From: Burkholderiales bacterium
Lineage (GTDB): Bacteria > Pseudomonadota > Gammaproteobacteria > Burkholderiales > SG8-39
Length of the DNA: 64,000 nucleotides
Reading direction: 5' to 3'
Assembly (NCBI GenBank): GCA_017880775.1
Contig: JADGRQ010000014.1
Span: 1-64,000 of the forward strand
Shown: positions 1 through 8,184 of the stretch, piece by piece
How positions within the stretch are numbered: position 1 is the stretch's first letter
Layout: each line of letters begins with the position of its first letter
The notes under the pieces: model-generated
What the model saw: the letters and a program-made list of their open reading frames with translations, nothing else
Told to the model about the DNA's origin: nothing
Databases searched by the model: none
Program-made: the position numbers and the translations under genes

Positions 1-176
1 GTCGCCCCGATCACTTCGGAGAGCCTGGTTTCGGCGAACGGTTTGAGCGGCCGCAGCAGGACGCCCTCCGGCCGGTTCTCAACGGCAAGCTCCATTCCCG
101 GCTTCCAATTGCGTGCCGACCGGACCGCACTGGGCAGGACGACCTGCCCCTTGCTGGAAAGCTTGGTGGTCTCCAT
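1..176 (-). CDS. AbrB/MazE-type antitoxin, partial (runs off left edge)
   Basis: Reading leftward from the ATG at 174-176 gives METTKLSSKGQVVLPSAVR, followed by W-K-P-G-M-E-L and a run ending EVIGA at the window edge. The start T-K-L-S-S-K-G-Q-V-V-L-P is the signature of the SpoVT/AbrB swapped-hairpin DNA-binding fold found in MazE and VapB antitoxins. About 58 codons are visible. The usual partner, a PIN-domain toxin, would lie to the left outside the window. It is transcribed divergently from the Bug receptor gene. The family call rests on the N-terminal motif only; the partner is inferred. Confidence 0.75.
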   Translation of the reverse strand, partial: METTKLSSKGQVVLPSAVRSARNWKPGMELAVENRPEGVLLRPLKPFAETRLSEVIGA

Positions 177-322
177 CACGACCTCAAGGTAAGACGAACG
201 TAAGACATGTTACCGCGCGGCGCGTTGGTGCGCAAGGAATGCTGGGGATCGACTTGACGCGCACAGCTCCTGCGGGGTGCTTAGAATGCCGCAACCACGC
301 CACGGACCGAAGGCGATTCGCC

Positions 323-1303
323 ATGCATATGAACAGACGCAAGCTCCTCAAGGCGGCAGCGTACGCGCCGCTCGCTGCTCTGCTGCCCGCGCGCGCGCAA
401 GCCTACCCCTCGAAGCCGATCAGGATCATCGTGCCGTTCCCGGCCGGCGGGACCACCGACATCGTCGCGCGGCTGGTCGGGCAGCGAATGGGCGAATCGA
501 TGGGCCAGCCGGTGATCGTGGAAAACCGCGGCGGCGCGGGCGGGTCGCTGGGGGCCGACGCGGTCGCAAAAGCCGCGCCCGACGGCTACACCATCCTGAT
601 GCACAACATCACCTTTCCGCTCGCCTCGGTCGCGCTCGCGCTGGCGGGCCGCTCGCCGTACAACGTCGATACCGATTTCGCCGGCATTTCGATCGTGGTC
701 AACGTGCCGCTGGTGGTGACCGCGCACCCGAGCGTGCCGGCAAAAGACCTGCGCGAACTGGCCACGCTGCTGCAGAACAACAAGGAACTGCATTACACCT
801 ACGGCTCGACCGGGCCGGGCTCGTTCATGAACGTGATCGGCGAGGCGTTCAAGCGCGAAGCGAAGGTCGAGATGACCCACATTCCGCTGAAGGGCGCCGC
901 GCCGCTCAAGCAGGAGCTGCTGGCCGGGCGCCTTCACGTCGGCGGCGACCAGCTTTCGTCTTCGCTGGCGGAAATCAAGCGGGGCGCATTGCGGGCGCTT
1001 GCGACCAACGCATCGAAGCGCATACCGGAGTTGCCCGACGTACCGACGGTGCGCGAGCTCGGGTTTCCGGCGCTCGAGGCGGACGGCTGGAACGGCCTGT
1101 TTGCGCCGGAGAAGACGCCGAGGGAGATCATCGAGCGCCTGCAGAGGGAGACGGCGGCGGCCGTGCGCCATCCCGAGTTGCAGAAGCGGTTCGCTGACCT
1201 CGCGGCCGAGGTGGTGGGATCCTCGCCGGCGGAGCAGGATGCGATCCTGAAACGGCAGATGGACCAGTTCCGGCCGATCATCCAGACCATGCACCTCGAC
1301 TAG
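323..1303 (+). CDS. Bug/TctC-type periplasmic solute-binding protein
   Basis: A 326-residue tripartite tricarboxylate transporter receptor. These periplasmic proteins capture small carboxylates, usually for a TctAB-type carrier. The N-terminus MHMNRRKLLKAAAYAPLAA has a twin-arginine-like RRKLLK followed by a hydrophobic stretch and an A-x-A cleavage site, so Tat export is possible. Then come YPSKPIRIIVPFPAGGTTD and ENRGGAGGSLGADAVAKA, the two hallmark segments of the family. The longer upstream frame from 113 has no family-like sequence, so the ATG at 323 (or 329) is preferred. No TctA or TctB gene lies nearby, as is common for these receptors. Confidence 0.88.
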   Translation: MHMNRRKLLKAAAYAPLAALLPARAQAYPSKPIRIIVPFPAGGTTDIVARLVGQRMGESMGQPVIVENRGGAGGSLGADAVAKAAPDGYTILMHNITFPLASVALALAGRSPYNVDTDFAGISIVVNVPLVVTAHPSVPAKDLRELATLLQNNKELHYTYGSTGPGSFMNVIGEAFKREAKVEMTHIPLKGAAPLKQELLAGRLHVGGDQLSSSLAEIKRGALRALATNASKRIPELPDVPTVRELGFPALEADGWNGLFAPEKTPREIIERLQRETAAAVRHPELQKRFADLAAEVVGSSPAEQDAILKRQMDQFRPIIQTMHLD

Positions 1304-1325
1304 GCGCGCGCCGCGCGGCCGGAGC

Positions 1326-1370
1326 GTCGAGATCGTGGACGGCCGCGTGGTCAGCGACCGCCGGGTTTGA
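1326..1370 (+). pseudogene. Possible C-terminal fragment of an ABC transporter ATPase
   Basis: A short frame reads VEIVDGRVVSDRRV followed by TGA. It resembles the usual end of MacB/LolD-type ABC ATPases (xIVDGRxVSD). There is no Walker motif or other ATPase sequence upstream, only the Bug gene that stops at 1303, so if the match is right this is a vestige of about 15 codons. The match is short and could be chance. Confidence 0.3.
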
Positions 1371-1380
1371 CGCGGATCAA
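1367..1380. promoter_or_regulatory. FNR/Anr-like box
   Basis: TTGACGCGGATCAA matches the FNR-family consensus TTGAT-N4-ATCAA at nine of ten fixed positions. It lies 33 bases before the small ORF at 1414 that leads the phosphoribosyltransferase and nitroreductase genes. That distance would suit activation at a promoter just upstream of the cluster. The box is seen in sequence; its use by an FNR/Anr/Dnr regulator is inferred. Confidence 0.45.
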
Positions 1381-1413
1381 AGGGAGGCTCTCGGAAAGGC
1401 GCAGCATTTTTCG

Positions 1414-1527
1414 ATGTTTTCGCTCGAAGACTTCATCGGCTTGTGCGGCCTCAGGGGCGACGAGGTGCGGGCCGTCGCCGAGCGCGCGCTGCGCTCCGCG
1501 GCGTTCTGGGTCGGCACAAGGCGATGA
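1414..1527 (+). CDS. Small ORF (37 aa) coupled to the phosphoribosyltransferase
   Basis: An ATG at 1414 opens a 37-codon frame beginning MFSLEDFIGLCGLRGDEVRA and ending in G-T-R-R. Its TGA overlaps the ATG of the next gene in an ATGA arrangement, which is typical of translational coupling. GGAAAGG lies about 15 bases upstream, rather far for a strong ribosome site. I do not recognise the family. It could be a leader peptide that couples translation, a genuine microprotein, or the tail of a lost gene. Confidence 0.4.
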   Translation: MFSLEDFIGLCGLRGDEVRAVAERALRSAAFWVGTRR

Positions 1528-2156
1528 CCGCGAAGTTCGACTCGCGTAGCGACGCCGCCCGGCGGCTGTCCGCGGCGCTGGAGGGCTTTGCCGGACGCCA
1601 TCCGCTGGTGCTTGCGATTCCGCGCGGCGCGGTCGAGATCGGCGCCATCGTCGCGCAGCGCCTGGGCGGCGAGCTAGACGTGGTGCTGGTGAAGAAGCTG
1701 CGCGCGCCGTCCAATCCGGAGCTCGCGGTCGGCGCAGTCGACGAGACCGGATGGACCTACGTCGCCGAGCATGCTGCAGAGGCGGGCGCCACCCCAGAGT
1801 ACCTGGAGCGCGAGATCCGCGAGCAGACCGAGCTGCTGCGCCGGCGGCGTGCGCTGTACACGCCGTCGCGGCCGCCGATCGATCCGGGCGGCCGCATCGT
1901 GATCGTGGTGGACGACGGCATCGCGACCGGGGCGAGCATGATTGCGGCGCTGCACGCGGCGCGCGAGAAGCAGCCCGCGCGCCTCATCTGCGCCGTGCCG
2001 GTGGCCGCCGTCGAGACGCTCGGGAAGGTGAAGTACTACGCCGACGAGCTGGTGTGCCTCGAGACGCCGCTGGGCTTTTACGCCGTCGGCGAGTTCTACC
2101 GCGATTTCCGGCAGGTCGATGACAACGAAGTGATCAGGCTGCTGGCGGGGAAGTAG
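1524..2156 (+). CDS. Phosphoribosyltransferase-family protein (COG1926 type)
   Basis: A 210-residue type I phosphoribosyltransferase fold. The PRPP-binding loop is visible as VIVVDDGIATGAS, with D130-D131 as the acidic pair. Near the N-terminus, LAIPRGAVEIGAIVA and VKKLRAPSNPELAVGAV are characteristic of the COG1926 group, whose true substrate is not well established. The start at 1524 overlaps the preceding small ORF. The gene is followed after 5 bases by a nitroreductase gene. In many proteobacteria such genes belong to oxygen-limitation regulons, which fits the FNR-like box upstream; this functional link is inference. Confidence 0.85.
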   Translation: MTAKFDSRSDAARRLSAALEGFAGRHPLVLAIPRGAVEIGAIVAQRLGGELDVVLVKKLRAPSNPELAVGAVDETGWTYVAEHAAEAGATPEYLEREIREQTELLRRRRALYTPSRPPIDPGGRIVIVVDDGIATGASMIAALHAAREKQPARLICAVPVAAVETLGKVKYYADELVCLETPLGFYAVGEFYRDFRQVDDNEVIRLLAGK

Positions 2157-2161
2157 GCGCG

Positions 2162-2749
2162 ATGGAGCGAATCATGGACGTCATCCACCAGCGGCGCTCG
2201 GTACGCGCCTACGCCGAAAAGCAGCCGGGCGAATCCCTGGTGCGCGAACTCCTCGACGCCGCGGTCCATGCGCCCACGGCCATGCACCTGGAGCCGTGGG
2301 CCTTCGCGGTCATCCAGGACAAGGCGGTGCTGAAGCGCTACTCCGAGCGCGCCAAATCGATCCTGCGCGCACCGGGCGGCGCGGTGGGCTGGGGCTCGGC
2401 CGGACGCGCGCCGCACGATCATCCCGCGATGCTGGATGATCCGGCCTTCAACATCTTCTACGACGCCGGCACGCTGATCGTGATCTGCCGCAGGCAGGGC
2501 GGGCCTTTCGCCGACGCCGATTGCTGGCTGGCGGCCGAGAACTTGATGCTCGCAGCCGCGGCCAAAGGCCTCGGCAGCTGCTGCATCGGCTTCGCCGCGT
2601 CGGTCCTGAACACGGCCGCGGTGAAGCGGGAACTCCACATCCCCGCCGAGGGCGCGGCGGTGGCGCCCATCATCCTCGGCTACGCGAGCGGCAGCGTGCC
2701 CGAGGTGCCGCGCAAGGCGCCGGAAATTCTCGCCTGGGTGAAGCCGTGA
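2162..2749 (+). CDS. Nitroreductase family protein
   Basis: A 195-residue FMN-dependent nitroreductase-like protein. The N-terminal MDVIHQRRSVRAY contains the R-R-S-V-R flavin phosphate-binding element of the family. APTAMHLEPWAFAVIQD is the next conserved block, and LAAAAKGLGSCCIGF the glycine-rich region near the C-terminus. The substrate cannot be read from sequence. It starts 5 bases after the phosphoribosyltransferase stop (alternative ATG at 2174) and overlaps the next ORF by GTGA, so the three genes look like one operon. Confidence 0.85.
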   Translation: MERIMDVIHQRRSVRAYAEKQPGESLVRELLDAAVHAPTAMHLEPWAFAVIQDKAVLKRYSERAKSILRAPGGAVGWGSAGRAPHDHPAMLDDPAFNIFYDAGTLIVICRRQGGPFADADCWLAAENLMLAAAAKGLGSCCIGFAASVLNTAAVKRELHIPAEGAAVAPIILGYASGSVPEVPRKAPEILAWVKP

Positions 2750-2898
2750 AGCCGCGCAGGATCGTCGCTGGCGTGCTGGTCGTGCTCGGCGCGGTGCTTA
2801 TGTTTGGCGCGGCGCAGACGCCGGCCGGCGCGGCGGTGATGGCCCTGGGCGTGCTGGTCGAGGTCGCCGGCATCGCGCTCGAGCGGCGCCGGCGCTAG
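2746..2898 (+). CDS. Small two-helix membrane protein
   Basis: A 50-residue protein with a GTG start overlapping the nitroreductase stop (GTGA). VKPRRIVAGVLVVLGAVLMF is a positively charged start plus first hydrophobic helix. A second hydrophobic stretch (AAVMALGVLVEVAGIAL) follows, then a basic tail ERRRR. This topology with charged cytoplasmic ends fits a small inner-membrane protein. No family was recognised. Its place as last gene of the phosphoribosyltransferase/nitroreductase operon rests on the 4-base overlap. Confidence 0.6.
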   Translation: MKPRRIVAGVLVVLGAVLMFGAAQTPAGAAVMALGVLVEVAGIALERRRR

Positions 2899-2901
2899 CC
2901 G

Positions 2902-3546
2902 CTAAAGCTTCGGGATGCGCAGCGTCTTGCTGATCATCAGGGTACCTGAGAGCGCGAACAGCAGGACGAGCGGGTGCATCTGCCACGGCCCGATGGTCCA
3001 CGCGCCGCCGTAGATATTCGCGCCGATCCGCTCCTGCCAGGCGGCGAACGCCAGCACGGCGGTGAGCAGCACGCTGACGGGAATGGGCGTGCCTTCGAAA
3101 TAGGCGACCTTGTCGGCGCCGGCCGCGAGGCTCTCCGCGGTGACGTTGTAGCGTGCCAGCCGGCTGACGCCGCAACAAACGAAATAAATCAGCACCAGCG
3201 CGTCCCAGCCGCCGCGCATACCGGCAACGAAGGCGAGCGCCGCCGGCGCGACGCCGAAGGAGATGACGTCCGCCAGCGAATCGAGTTCGCGTCCCAGCGC
3301 CGAATGCGTATGCCGCGCGCGCGCGACGCGCCCGTCGAGCACGTCGAATACCAGGGCTGCCGGGGCCATGGCGGCCGCCGCGAAGAAGTGCGCCGCCGCA
3401 CGGCTCTCCACGTACAGGATGGCGAATAAAACGGTCGCCACGCCGCAGGCCGCGTTGGCCAGCGTGAAGAAATCGGCGAGGTGGAAGCCCCGGATCATGG
3501 AGAAATGCTGGCGCGGCTTGGCCGGCACAGGCTTGGTCTTTTTCAT
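2902..3546 (-). CDS. pssA: CDP-diacylglycerol-serine O-phosphatidyltransferase
   Basis: A 214-residue integral membrane enzyme that makes phosphatidylserine from CDP-diacylglycerol and serine, feeding phosphatidylethanolamine synthesis. The CDP-alcohol phosphotransferase motif DG-x2-AR-x8-G-x3-D-x3-D is complete as DGRVARARHTHSALGRELDS followed by L-A-D. Several hydrophobic helices surround it. The length is slightly under the usual bacterial PssA. It is convergent with the operon ending at 2898, with only three bases between the stops. Confidence 0.88.
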   Translation of the reverse strand: MKKTKPVPAKPRQHFSMIRGFHLADFFTLANAACGVATVLFAILYVESRAAAHFFAAAAMAPAALVFDVLDGRVARARHTHSALGRELDSLADVISFGVAPAALAFVAGMRGGWDALVLIYFVCCGVSRLARYNVTAESLAAGADKVAYFEGTPIPVSVLLTAVLAFAAWQERIGANIYGGAWTIGPWQMHPLVLLFALSGTLMISKTLRIPKL

Positions 3547-3721
3547 GGGGACGATTCGAGAGGGCTCAGCCGAATTTTACGCCCTTCACCCGCATCATTT
3601 GCCGGTCGAGTTGGGACATGGCGGCAGACCTTGCCATCCGTATTGACGCTGGGAAATCATCGGACCATGCTGTCTGCCGTAAGGGGAAGGATCCATCGAC
3701 ATCAACGAGAGGGGGATTGCA

Positions 3722-4315
3722 ATGAAACGCCTGTCTGCCGTTTCCGCGGGGCTGCTGGTGCTGGGGCTCACTGCCTCCGGCTGCGCAACCCATCCCGATT
3801 CGGGCTGGACCACGCTCATCGACGGCCCCAACGGCCTGGAAAACTTCAATCGCGTCGGCGACGCCAACTGGGCGATCAAGGACGGCGTGGTTCACGCCGA
3901 CCGGGGCGGCAAGGTCCCCGGCTACCTGGTGACGAAGAATTCCTACAAGGATTTCGAAATGCGGGTGGAATTCTGGGCCAGCCACGACGCCAACAGCGGC
4001 ATCTTCCTGCGCTGCGCCGATCCCACGAAGATCACGGACAAGACCTGCTACGAGGCGAACATTTTCGACCAGCGCCCCGATCCATCCTACGGTACGGGGG
4101 CCATCGTCAATGTTGCCAAGGTCGAGCCCATGCCCAAGGCCGGCGGCCAATGGAACACCTATGAAATCACCGCCAAGGGTTCACGCCTGATGCTCACGCT
4201 CAACGGCGTGAAAACGGTCGACGTCGAAAACGGCCAACTCGCGAGCGGGCCGTTCGCGCTGCAGTGGGGCCAAGGCGTGATCAAATTCCGCAAGGTGCAG
4301 ATCAGGTCGCTTTAG
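3722..4315 (+). CDS. DUF1080 (3-keto-disaccharide hydrolase-type) lipoprotein
   Basis: A 197-residue exported protein. The N-terminus MKRLSAVSAGLLVLGLTASG is followed by Cys, an LTASGC lipobox, so lipidation and envelope anchoring are expected. The rest is a single DUF1080 beta-sandwich: TLIDGPNGLENF, then WAIKDGVVHADRG, DFEMRVEFW, SGIFLRC, WNTYEITAKG and FALQWG, all typical landmarks. The fold is concanavalin-like and is associated with glycan-binding or 3-keto-glycoside hydrolysis; the substrate here is unknown. A purine-rich ribosome site (GAGAGGGGG) precedes the ATG. Monocistronic. Confidence 0.85.
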   Translation: MKRLSAVSAGLLVLGLTASGCATHPDSGWTTLIDGPNGLENFNRVGDANWAIKDGVVHADRGGKVPGYLVTKNSYKDFEMRVEFWASHDANSGIFLRCADPTKITDKTCYEANIFDQRPDPSYGTGAIVNVAKVEPMPKAGGQWNTYEITAKGSRLMLTLNGVKTVDVENGQLASGPFALQWGQGVIKFRKVQIRSL

Positions 4316-4394
4316 CACGCGGGTACGTCAGGGCGCGCGACGCCACCAGCGCGCGCAATTCCACCGCCGTCTTCAGGCAGATTTGTTCCTCCAT
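4302..4394 (-). pseudogene. Possible amidase N-terminal remnant
   Basis: Just downstream of the dehydrogenase stop, an ATG at 4394 opens MEEQICLKTAVELRALVASR, then AL, before the frame degenerates and stops at 4302. The segment LTAVELRALVASRALS is a typical beginning of amidase-signature enzymes. Only about 22 codons match and the body of the enzyme is absent, apparently replaced by the convergent DUF1080 gene. Recognition is from memory of the family N-terminus and is tentative. Confidence 0.35.
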
Positions 4395-4408
4395 CGCGCC
4401 AGTTCTTG

Positions 4409-5287
4409 CTACGCATCGACGATCCTGGCGAGCGCGGGAAAGTACTCGCGACCGTGGCCGGCCGCGATGGTCTCGCGCAGCACTTCACCAGCGAGCTCGG
4501 CGCCGCGCAGCCGCAGGCCCGTATCGCGCCCCAGCTCGAGCGCGTAACCCAGGGCCTTCAACGCGTACTCCGCAGAAAAGGCGCGCTCCGGGAAGACGCC
4601 CGGCAGCATCGCCTTCATGCCGTGATTGCGCAACGCAAAACTGTCCGCCGATCCCTTGGACAGCGTGTCGAACAGCAGCGCCACGTCGATACCGGCGCGC
4701 CGGCCGATCGCGAGTGCTTCGGCGAGCGCGTTCACGGTCTGGAACAGCACCATGTTGTTGAGGATCTTGACGATCTGCCCGGCGCCGACGCCGCCGCAAT
4801 GCGTGACGTCGCTGGCCACGCAGCGCAACAGCGGCTCGATGCGCCCATAGACCTCCGGATCGGCGCCGACCATGACGCTGAGCGTGCCTTTTTGCGCCGC
4901 CTCCCGGGTGCGCGCGACGGGAGCGTCGGCCCAGGCGACACCTTTGGATGCGAGCCGGCCGGCGATCTCGCGCGTCAGGCCTGCGCCCGAAGTCCCGAGG
5001 TCGATGAAGGTCTGCCCCGCGCGCGAGGCGGCGAAGATCCCGTGCGCACCTTCGCACAGTCCCTTGAGCTTCGCGCCGTCGGGCAGGCACAGCAGGACCG
5101 TTTCGCTTGCCGCGATTACTTCGCGGGGCGTGCTGGCGATCCGGCAGCCCACAGCCCGCAGCCGCTCCAGCGGCTCGCTCGCCAGATCGAATGCGATGAC
5201 CGGCCGGCCGGACTTGAGGACCAGGTTGCGGCACATCGGTTCGCCCATTACGCCGGTGCCGATGAAACTTAGTGCCTGTTCCGCCAT
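4409..5287 (-). CDS. NAD(P)-dependent beta-hydroxyacid dehydrogenase (3-hydroxyisobutyrate dehydrogenase family)
   Basis: A 292-residue two-domain oxidoreductase. The N-terminal Rossmann motif is FIGTGVMGEPMCRNL. DAPVARTREAAQKGTL corresponds to the substrate-binding block (usually D-A-P-V-S-G-G), with R replacing the first Gly. GVGAGQIVKILNNM carries the catalytic Lys and the following conserved Asn. The family includes 3-hydroxyisobutyrate, tartronate semialdehyde and related dehydrogenases, and the exact substrate cannot be assigned. It is divergent from the CoxL-like gene; a possible amidase remnant follows it. Confidence 0.88.
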   Translation of the reverse strand: MAEQALSFIGTGVMGEPMCRNLVLKSGRPVIAFDLASEPLERLRAVGCRIASTPREVIAASETVLLCLPDGAKLKGLCEGAHGIFAASRAGQTFIDLGTSGAGLTREIAGRLASKGVAWADAPVARTREAAQKGTLSVMVGADPEVYGRIEPLLRCVASDVTHCGGVGAGQIVKILNNMVLFQTVNALAEALAIGRRAGIDVALLFDTLSKGSADSFALRNHGMKAMLPGVFPERAFSAEYALKALGYALELGRDTGLRLRGAELAGEVLRETIAAGHGREYFPALARIVDA

Positions 5288-5377
5288 TTCATTCTCCGTG
5301 CGAGAGTCGTCCTGGACGGTGCAGTATAGAATCCGCGCCGCTTCGTGGAAATCGATAGAACCGTGAACAGCCCTTTA

Positions 5378-7705
5378 ATGCCCCTCGCGCAGCCCGGCGC
5401 GAGCCAGTGGATCGGCCGCCCGATGCGCCGCCTCGAGGACCAGCGCCTGCTCAGCGGGCAGGGCCAGTTCACCGATGATATTGCGCTCACCGGCCAGGCG
5501 CACGCAGCGTTCCTGCGCTCGCCGCACGCGCATGCCCGCATCGCCGCGATCGATACCGCCGCCGCGCTCGCCGCGCCGGGCGTGATCGCGGTGCTGACCG
5601 GTGCGGACGTCCTCGCCGAAGGGCTCGGGCCGATCCCGTTCAACGCCTTGCACAAGCGCCACGACGGCGCGCCGATGACGGTGCCTCCGCGGCTCGCGCT
5701 CACGGCGGGCGTCGTGCGCTTCGTGGGCGATCCGGTCGCGATCGTGGTCGCCGAAACGCGCGAGCAGGCGCGCGATGCCGCCGAACTGATCGAGGTGGAC
5801 TGGGAGCCGTTAGCGGCGGTTGCCGACCTGGAACAGTCCGCGACCGCAGATTCGCCGGTCGTCTGGCCGCAAGCTTTCGACGCGGCGTACGGCAACCACG
5901 CGGCCCGCTACCATGCAGGCGATCGCGAAGCGACGGCGGCGGCGTTTGCCCGCGCGAAGCACGTCGTGCGTCTGCGCGTCGTGAACCAGCGCGTGGTGGC
6001 GAATCCGCTCGAACCGCGTGCGCTCGCCGCGGCGTACGACGCGCAAAGCGGCCGCTTTACGCTCTACTGCCCGACTCAAAACGTGCACACGGTGCGCACG
6101 CAGCTTGCCGGCAGCGTGTTCAAGCTGCCGGAGGACCGGTTCCGCATCGTCTGCACCGACGTGGGCGGCGGGTTCGGCGCGCGCGGGTACGCCTATCCCG
6201 AGCATGCGGCACTGTGTTTCGCCGCGCGCCGCACCGGGCGTGCGGTGAAATGGCTCGCCGACCGCTCGGAGAATTTTCTCGCCGAGGTGCATGGCCGCGA
6301 CAACGTCACTGTCGCGGAACTGGCGATCGGCGCAGACCACCGGTTCCTCGCGTTGAAAATCCACACGCTTGCGAACGTCGGTGCCTACGTATCGAATTTC
6401 GGCGCGGCGGTGCCGGCGATGTCGGGGGCGCGCGCACCCACCGGCGTCTACGCGATCCCGCTGCTTGATCACGAAGTGCGCATGCTGTTCACGCACACCG
6501 CGCCGGTGGATGCCTATCGCGGCGCCGGACGACCGGAGATGGGCTATCTTCTGGAGCGCCTGGTATCGCATGCGGCGCGGCAACTGGGTGTCGATCCTCT
6601 CGAACTGCGGCTGAAGAACCTGGTGACGGCGGTGCAGATGCCCTACGCGAACCCGGCGGGCCACACCTACGACTGCGGCGACTTCGAGCGCATCCTGCGC
6701 GCGGCGGCCGATGCGTCCGACTGGAACGGATTTGCGGCGCGCAAGGCCGATGCCGAACGGCGCGGCGTGCTATACGGGCGCGGGATCGCCTGCTACATCG
6801 AAGTCACCGGCAGCGGGCGCCTCACCGAGACCGTTCAGCTCGGCGTATCCGACGCGGGCGAGGTGACGCTGGTCTCGGGCACGCAGCCGATCGGGCAGGG
6901 GCTCGCCACCGCCTACGCTCAGTTGCTCGCGCAGCATCTGGGCGTCGCGCCCGAATCGGTGCGCGTCATCCAGGGCGACACCGATATCGTGAAATCAGGC
7001 GGCGGCGCCGGGGGGTCGCGCGGCCTGCAGGTGGGTGGCAGTGCGGCGGCGGCCGGCGCCTTCGCACTGATCGAAGTGGCGCGCGCGCTTGCGGCGAGCG
7101 AGCTCGAGGCGGCCGCCGGCGACCTCGAGTTTTCCGGCGGCCGCTACCGCATCGCCGGCACCGACCGCTCGATCGGGCTGGCGGAGTTGGCGGCGAAACA
7201 GCCGGAGCGGCGTATCTTCTGCGAGCACACCGAGACGGTGAAGGGGCAGACTTGGCCGAACGGCTGCCAGATGTGTGAGGTCGAGGTGGATCCCGAGACC
7301 GGCGCGGTGCGTGTGGCGCGCCACGTCGCGGTCGACGACATCGGCGCGGTGATCAATCCGCTGATGGCGGAAGGGCAGGTGCACGGTGGCATCGCGCAGG
7401 GACTCGGGCAGGCGTTGATCGAGCAATCCCTCTATGACGAAACCGGCCAGCTGGTGACCGGCTCGTTCATGGACTACGCGATGCCGCGCGCCGACCTGAT
7501 GCCGGACCTGGTAACGCGGTTTGACCAGACGGTCCCCACGCTGCAGAACCCGCTTGGCGCCAAAGGCGTGGGGGAAGCCGGTTGCCACGGCGCGACGCCT
7601 GCAGTGGTCAACGCGGTGCTGGACGCGCTTGCGGCGCGCGGTGTGAGCCCGCTGGACATGCCGCTCACGCCTGAAAAGCTGTGGCGGGCGCTACGGCAGC
7701 GCTAG
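5378..7705 (+). CDS. Xanthine dehydrogenase-family molybdopterin-binding subunit (CoxL-like, form II)
   Basis: About 775 residues, the full length of a molybdenum hydroxylase large subunit. The start WIGRPMRRLEDQRLLSGQGQ is typical of CoxL-like proteins. TDVGGGFGARG lies in the molybdopterin-binding region, and AYRGAGR is the active-site loop of form II CoxL-type enzymes, distinct from the AYxCSFR loop of true CO dehydrogenase. The C-terminal GAKGVGEAGCHGATPAV carries the catalytic Glu region. Substrates of form II enzymes are mostly unknown. No FAD (CoxM) or 2Fe-2S (CoxS) subunit gene lies beside it. Alternative starts are GTG at 5345 and 5363. Confidence 0.9.
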   Translation: MPLAQPGASQWIGRPMRRLEDQRLLSGQGQFTDDIALTGQAHAAFLRSPHAHARIAAIDTAAALAAPGVIAVLTGADVLAEGLGPIPFNALHKRHDGAPMTVPPRLALTAGVVRFVGDPVAIVVAETREQARDAAELIEVDWEPLAAVADLEQSATADSPVVWPQAFDAAYGNHAARYHAGDREATAAAFARAKHVVRLRVVNQRVVANPLEPRALAAAYDAQSGRFTLYCPTQNVHTVRTQLAGSVFKLPEDRFRIVCTDVGGGFGARGYAYPEHAALCFAARRTGRAVKWLADRSENFLAEVHGRDNVTVAELAIGADHRFLALKIHTLANVGAYVSNFGAAVPAMSGARAPTGVYAIPLLDHEVRMLFTHTAPVDAYRGAGRPEMGYLLERLVSHAARQLGVDPLELRLKNLVTAVQMPYANPAGHTYDCGDFERILRAAADASDWNGFAARKADAERRGVLYGRGIACYIEVTGSGRLTETVQLGVSDAGEVTLVSGTQPIGQGLATAYAQLLAQHLGVAPESVRVIQGDTDIVKSGGGAGGSRGLQVGGSAAAAGAFALIEVARALAASELEAAAGDLEFSGGRYRIAGTDRSIGLAELAAKQPERRIFCEHTETVKGQTWPNGCQMCEVEVDPETGAVRVARHVAVDDIGAVINPLMAEGQVHGGIAQGLGQALIEQSLYDETGQLVTGSFMDYAMPRADLMPDLVTRFDQTVPTLQNPLGAKGVGEAGCHGATPAVVNAVLDALAARGVSPLDMPLTPEKLWRALRQR

Positions 7706-8184
7706 CGACGTTTGCGCTTGCGTGCCGGGGCGATCTCGATGATCGCTTCGATCTCCACCGGAATACCCATCGGCAGCGAGCCCATGCCGACCGCGCTGCG
7801 CGCGTGGCGGCCCTGGTCGCCGAACACCTCGACGAACAGGTCCGAGCAGCCGTTGATCACCTTGGGATGGTCGGCAAAATCGGGCGTTGCATTCACCATG
7901 CCGAGGATTTTCACCACGCGCGCCACGCGATCGAGGCTGCCCAGTTCGCTCTTCATCACCGCCAGCAGGTCGATGCCTACCGCGCGCGCGTATGCATAGC
8001 CCTGTTCCACGGTAAGGTCGCGCCCCAGCTTTCCTGCGGGCCGCTTGCCATCGACCAACGGCGGCCCCTTGCCCGCCAGATACAGCAGCTTCCCGGTCTG
8101 CACCGCGTTCACGTAGCTCGCCACCGGCGAACTCGGCTTCGGCAGCGCGATGCCGAGCGCCTTCAGCTTCTTCTCCGCGCTCAT
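7702..8184 (-). CDS. RidA/YjgF family protein
   Basis: A 160-residue protein of the RidA (YER057c/UK114) superfamily, which includes enamine/imine deaminases and catabolic variants. Landmarks are the early LYLAGKGPP, the central ARVVKILGMVNATPDFADHP, and the end SAVGMGSLPMGIPVEIEAII. The ATG overlaps the stop of the upstream FAD oxidase gene by ATGA, so the two are co-translated. The conserved Arg of true RidA deaminases is not obvious at its usual place near the C-terminus, so a divergent subgroup role is likely. Confidence 0.82.
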   Translation of the reverse strand: MSAEKKLKALGIALPKPSSPVASYVNAVQTGKLLYLAGKGPPLVDGKRPAGKLGRDLTVEQGYAYARAVGIDLLAVMKSELGSLDRVARVVKILGMVNATPDFADHPKVINGCSDLFVEVFGDQGRHARSAVGMGSLPMGIPVEIEAIIEIAPARKRKRR

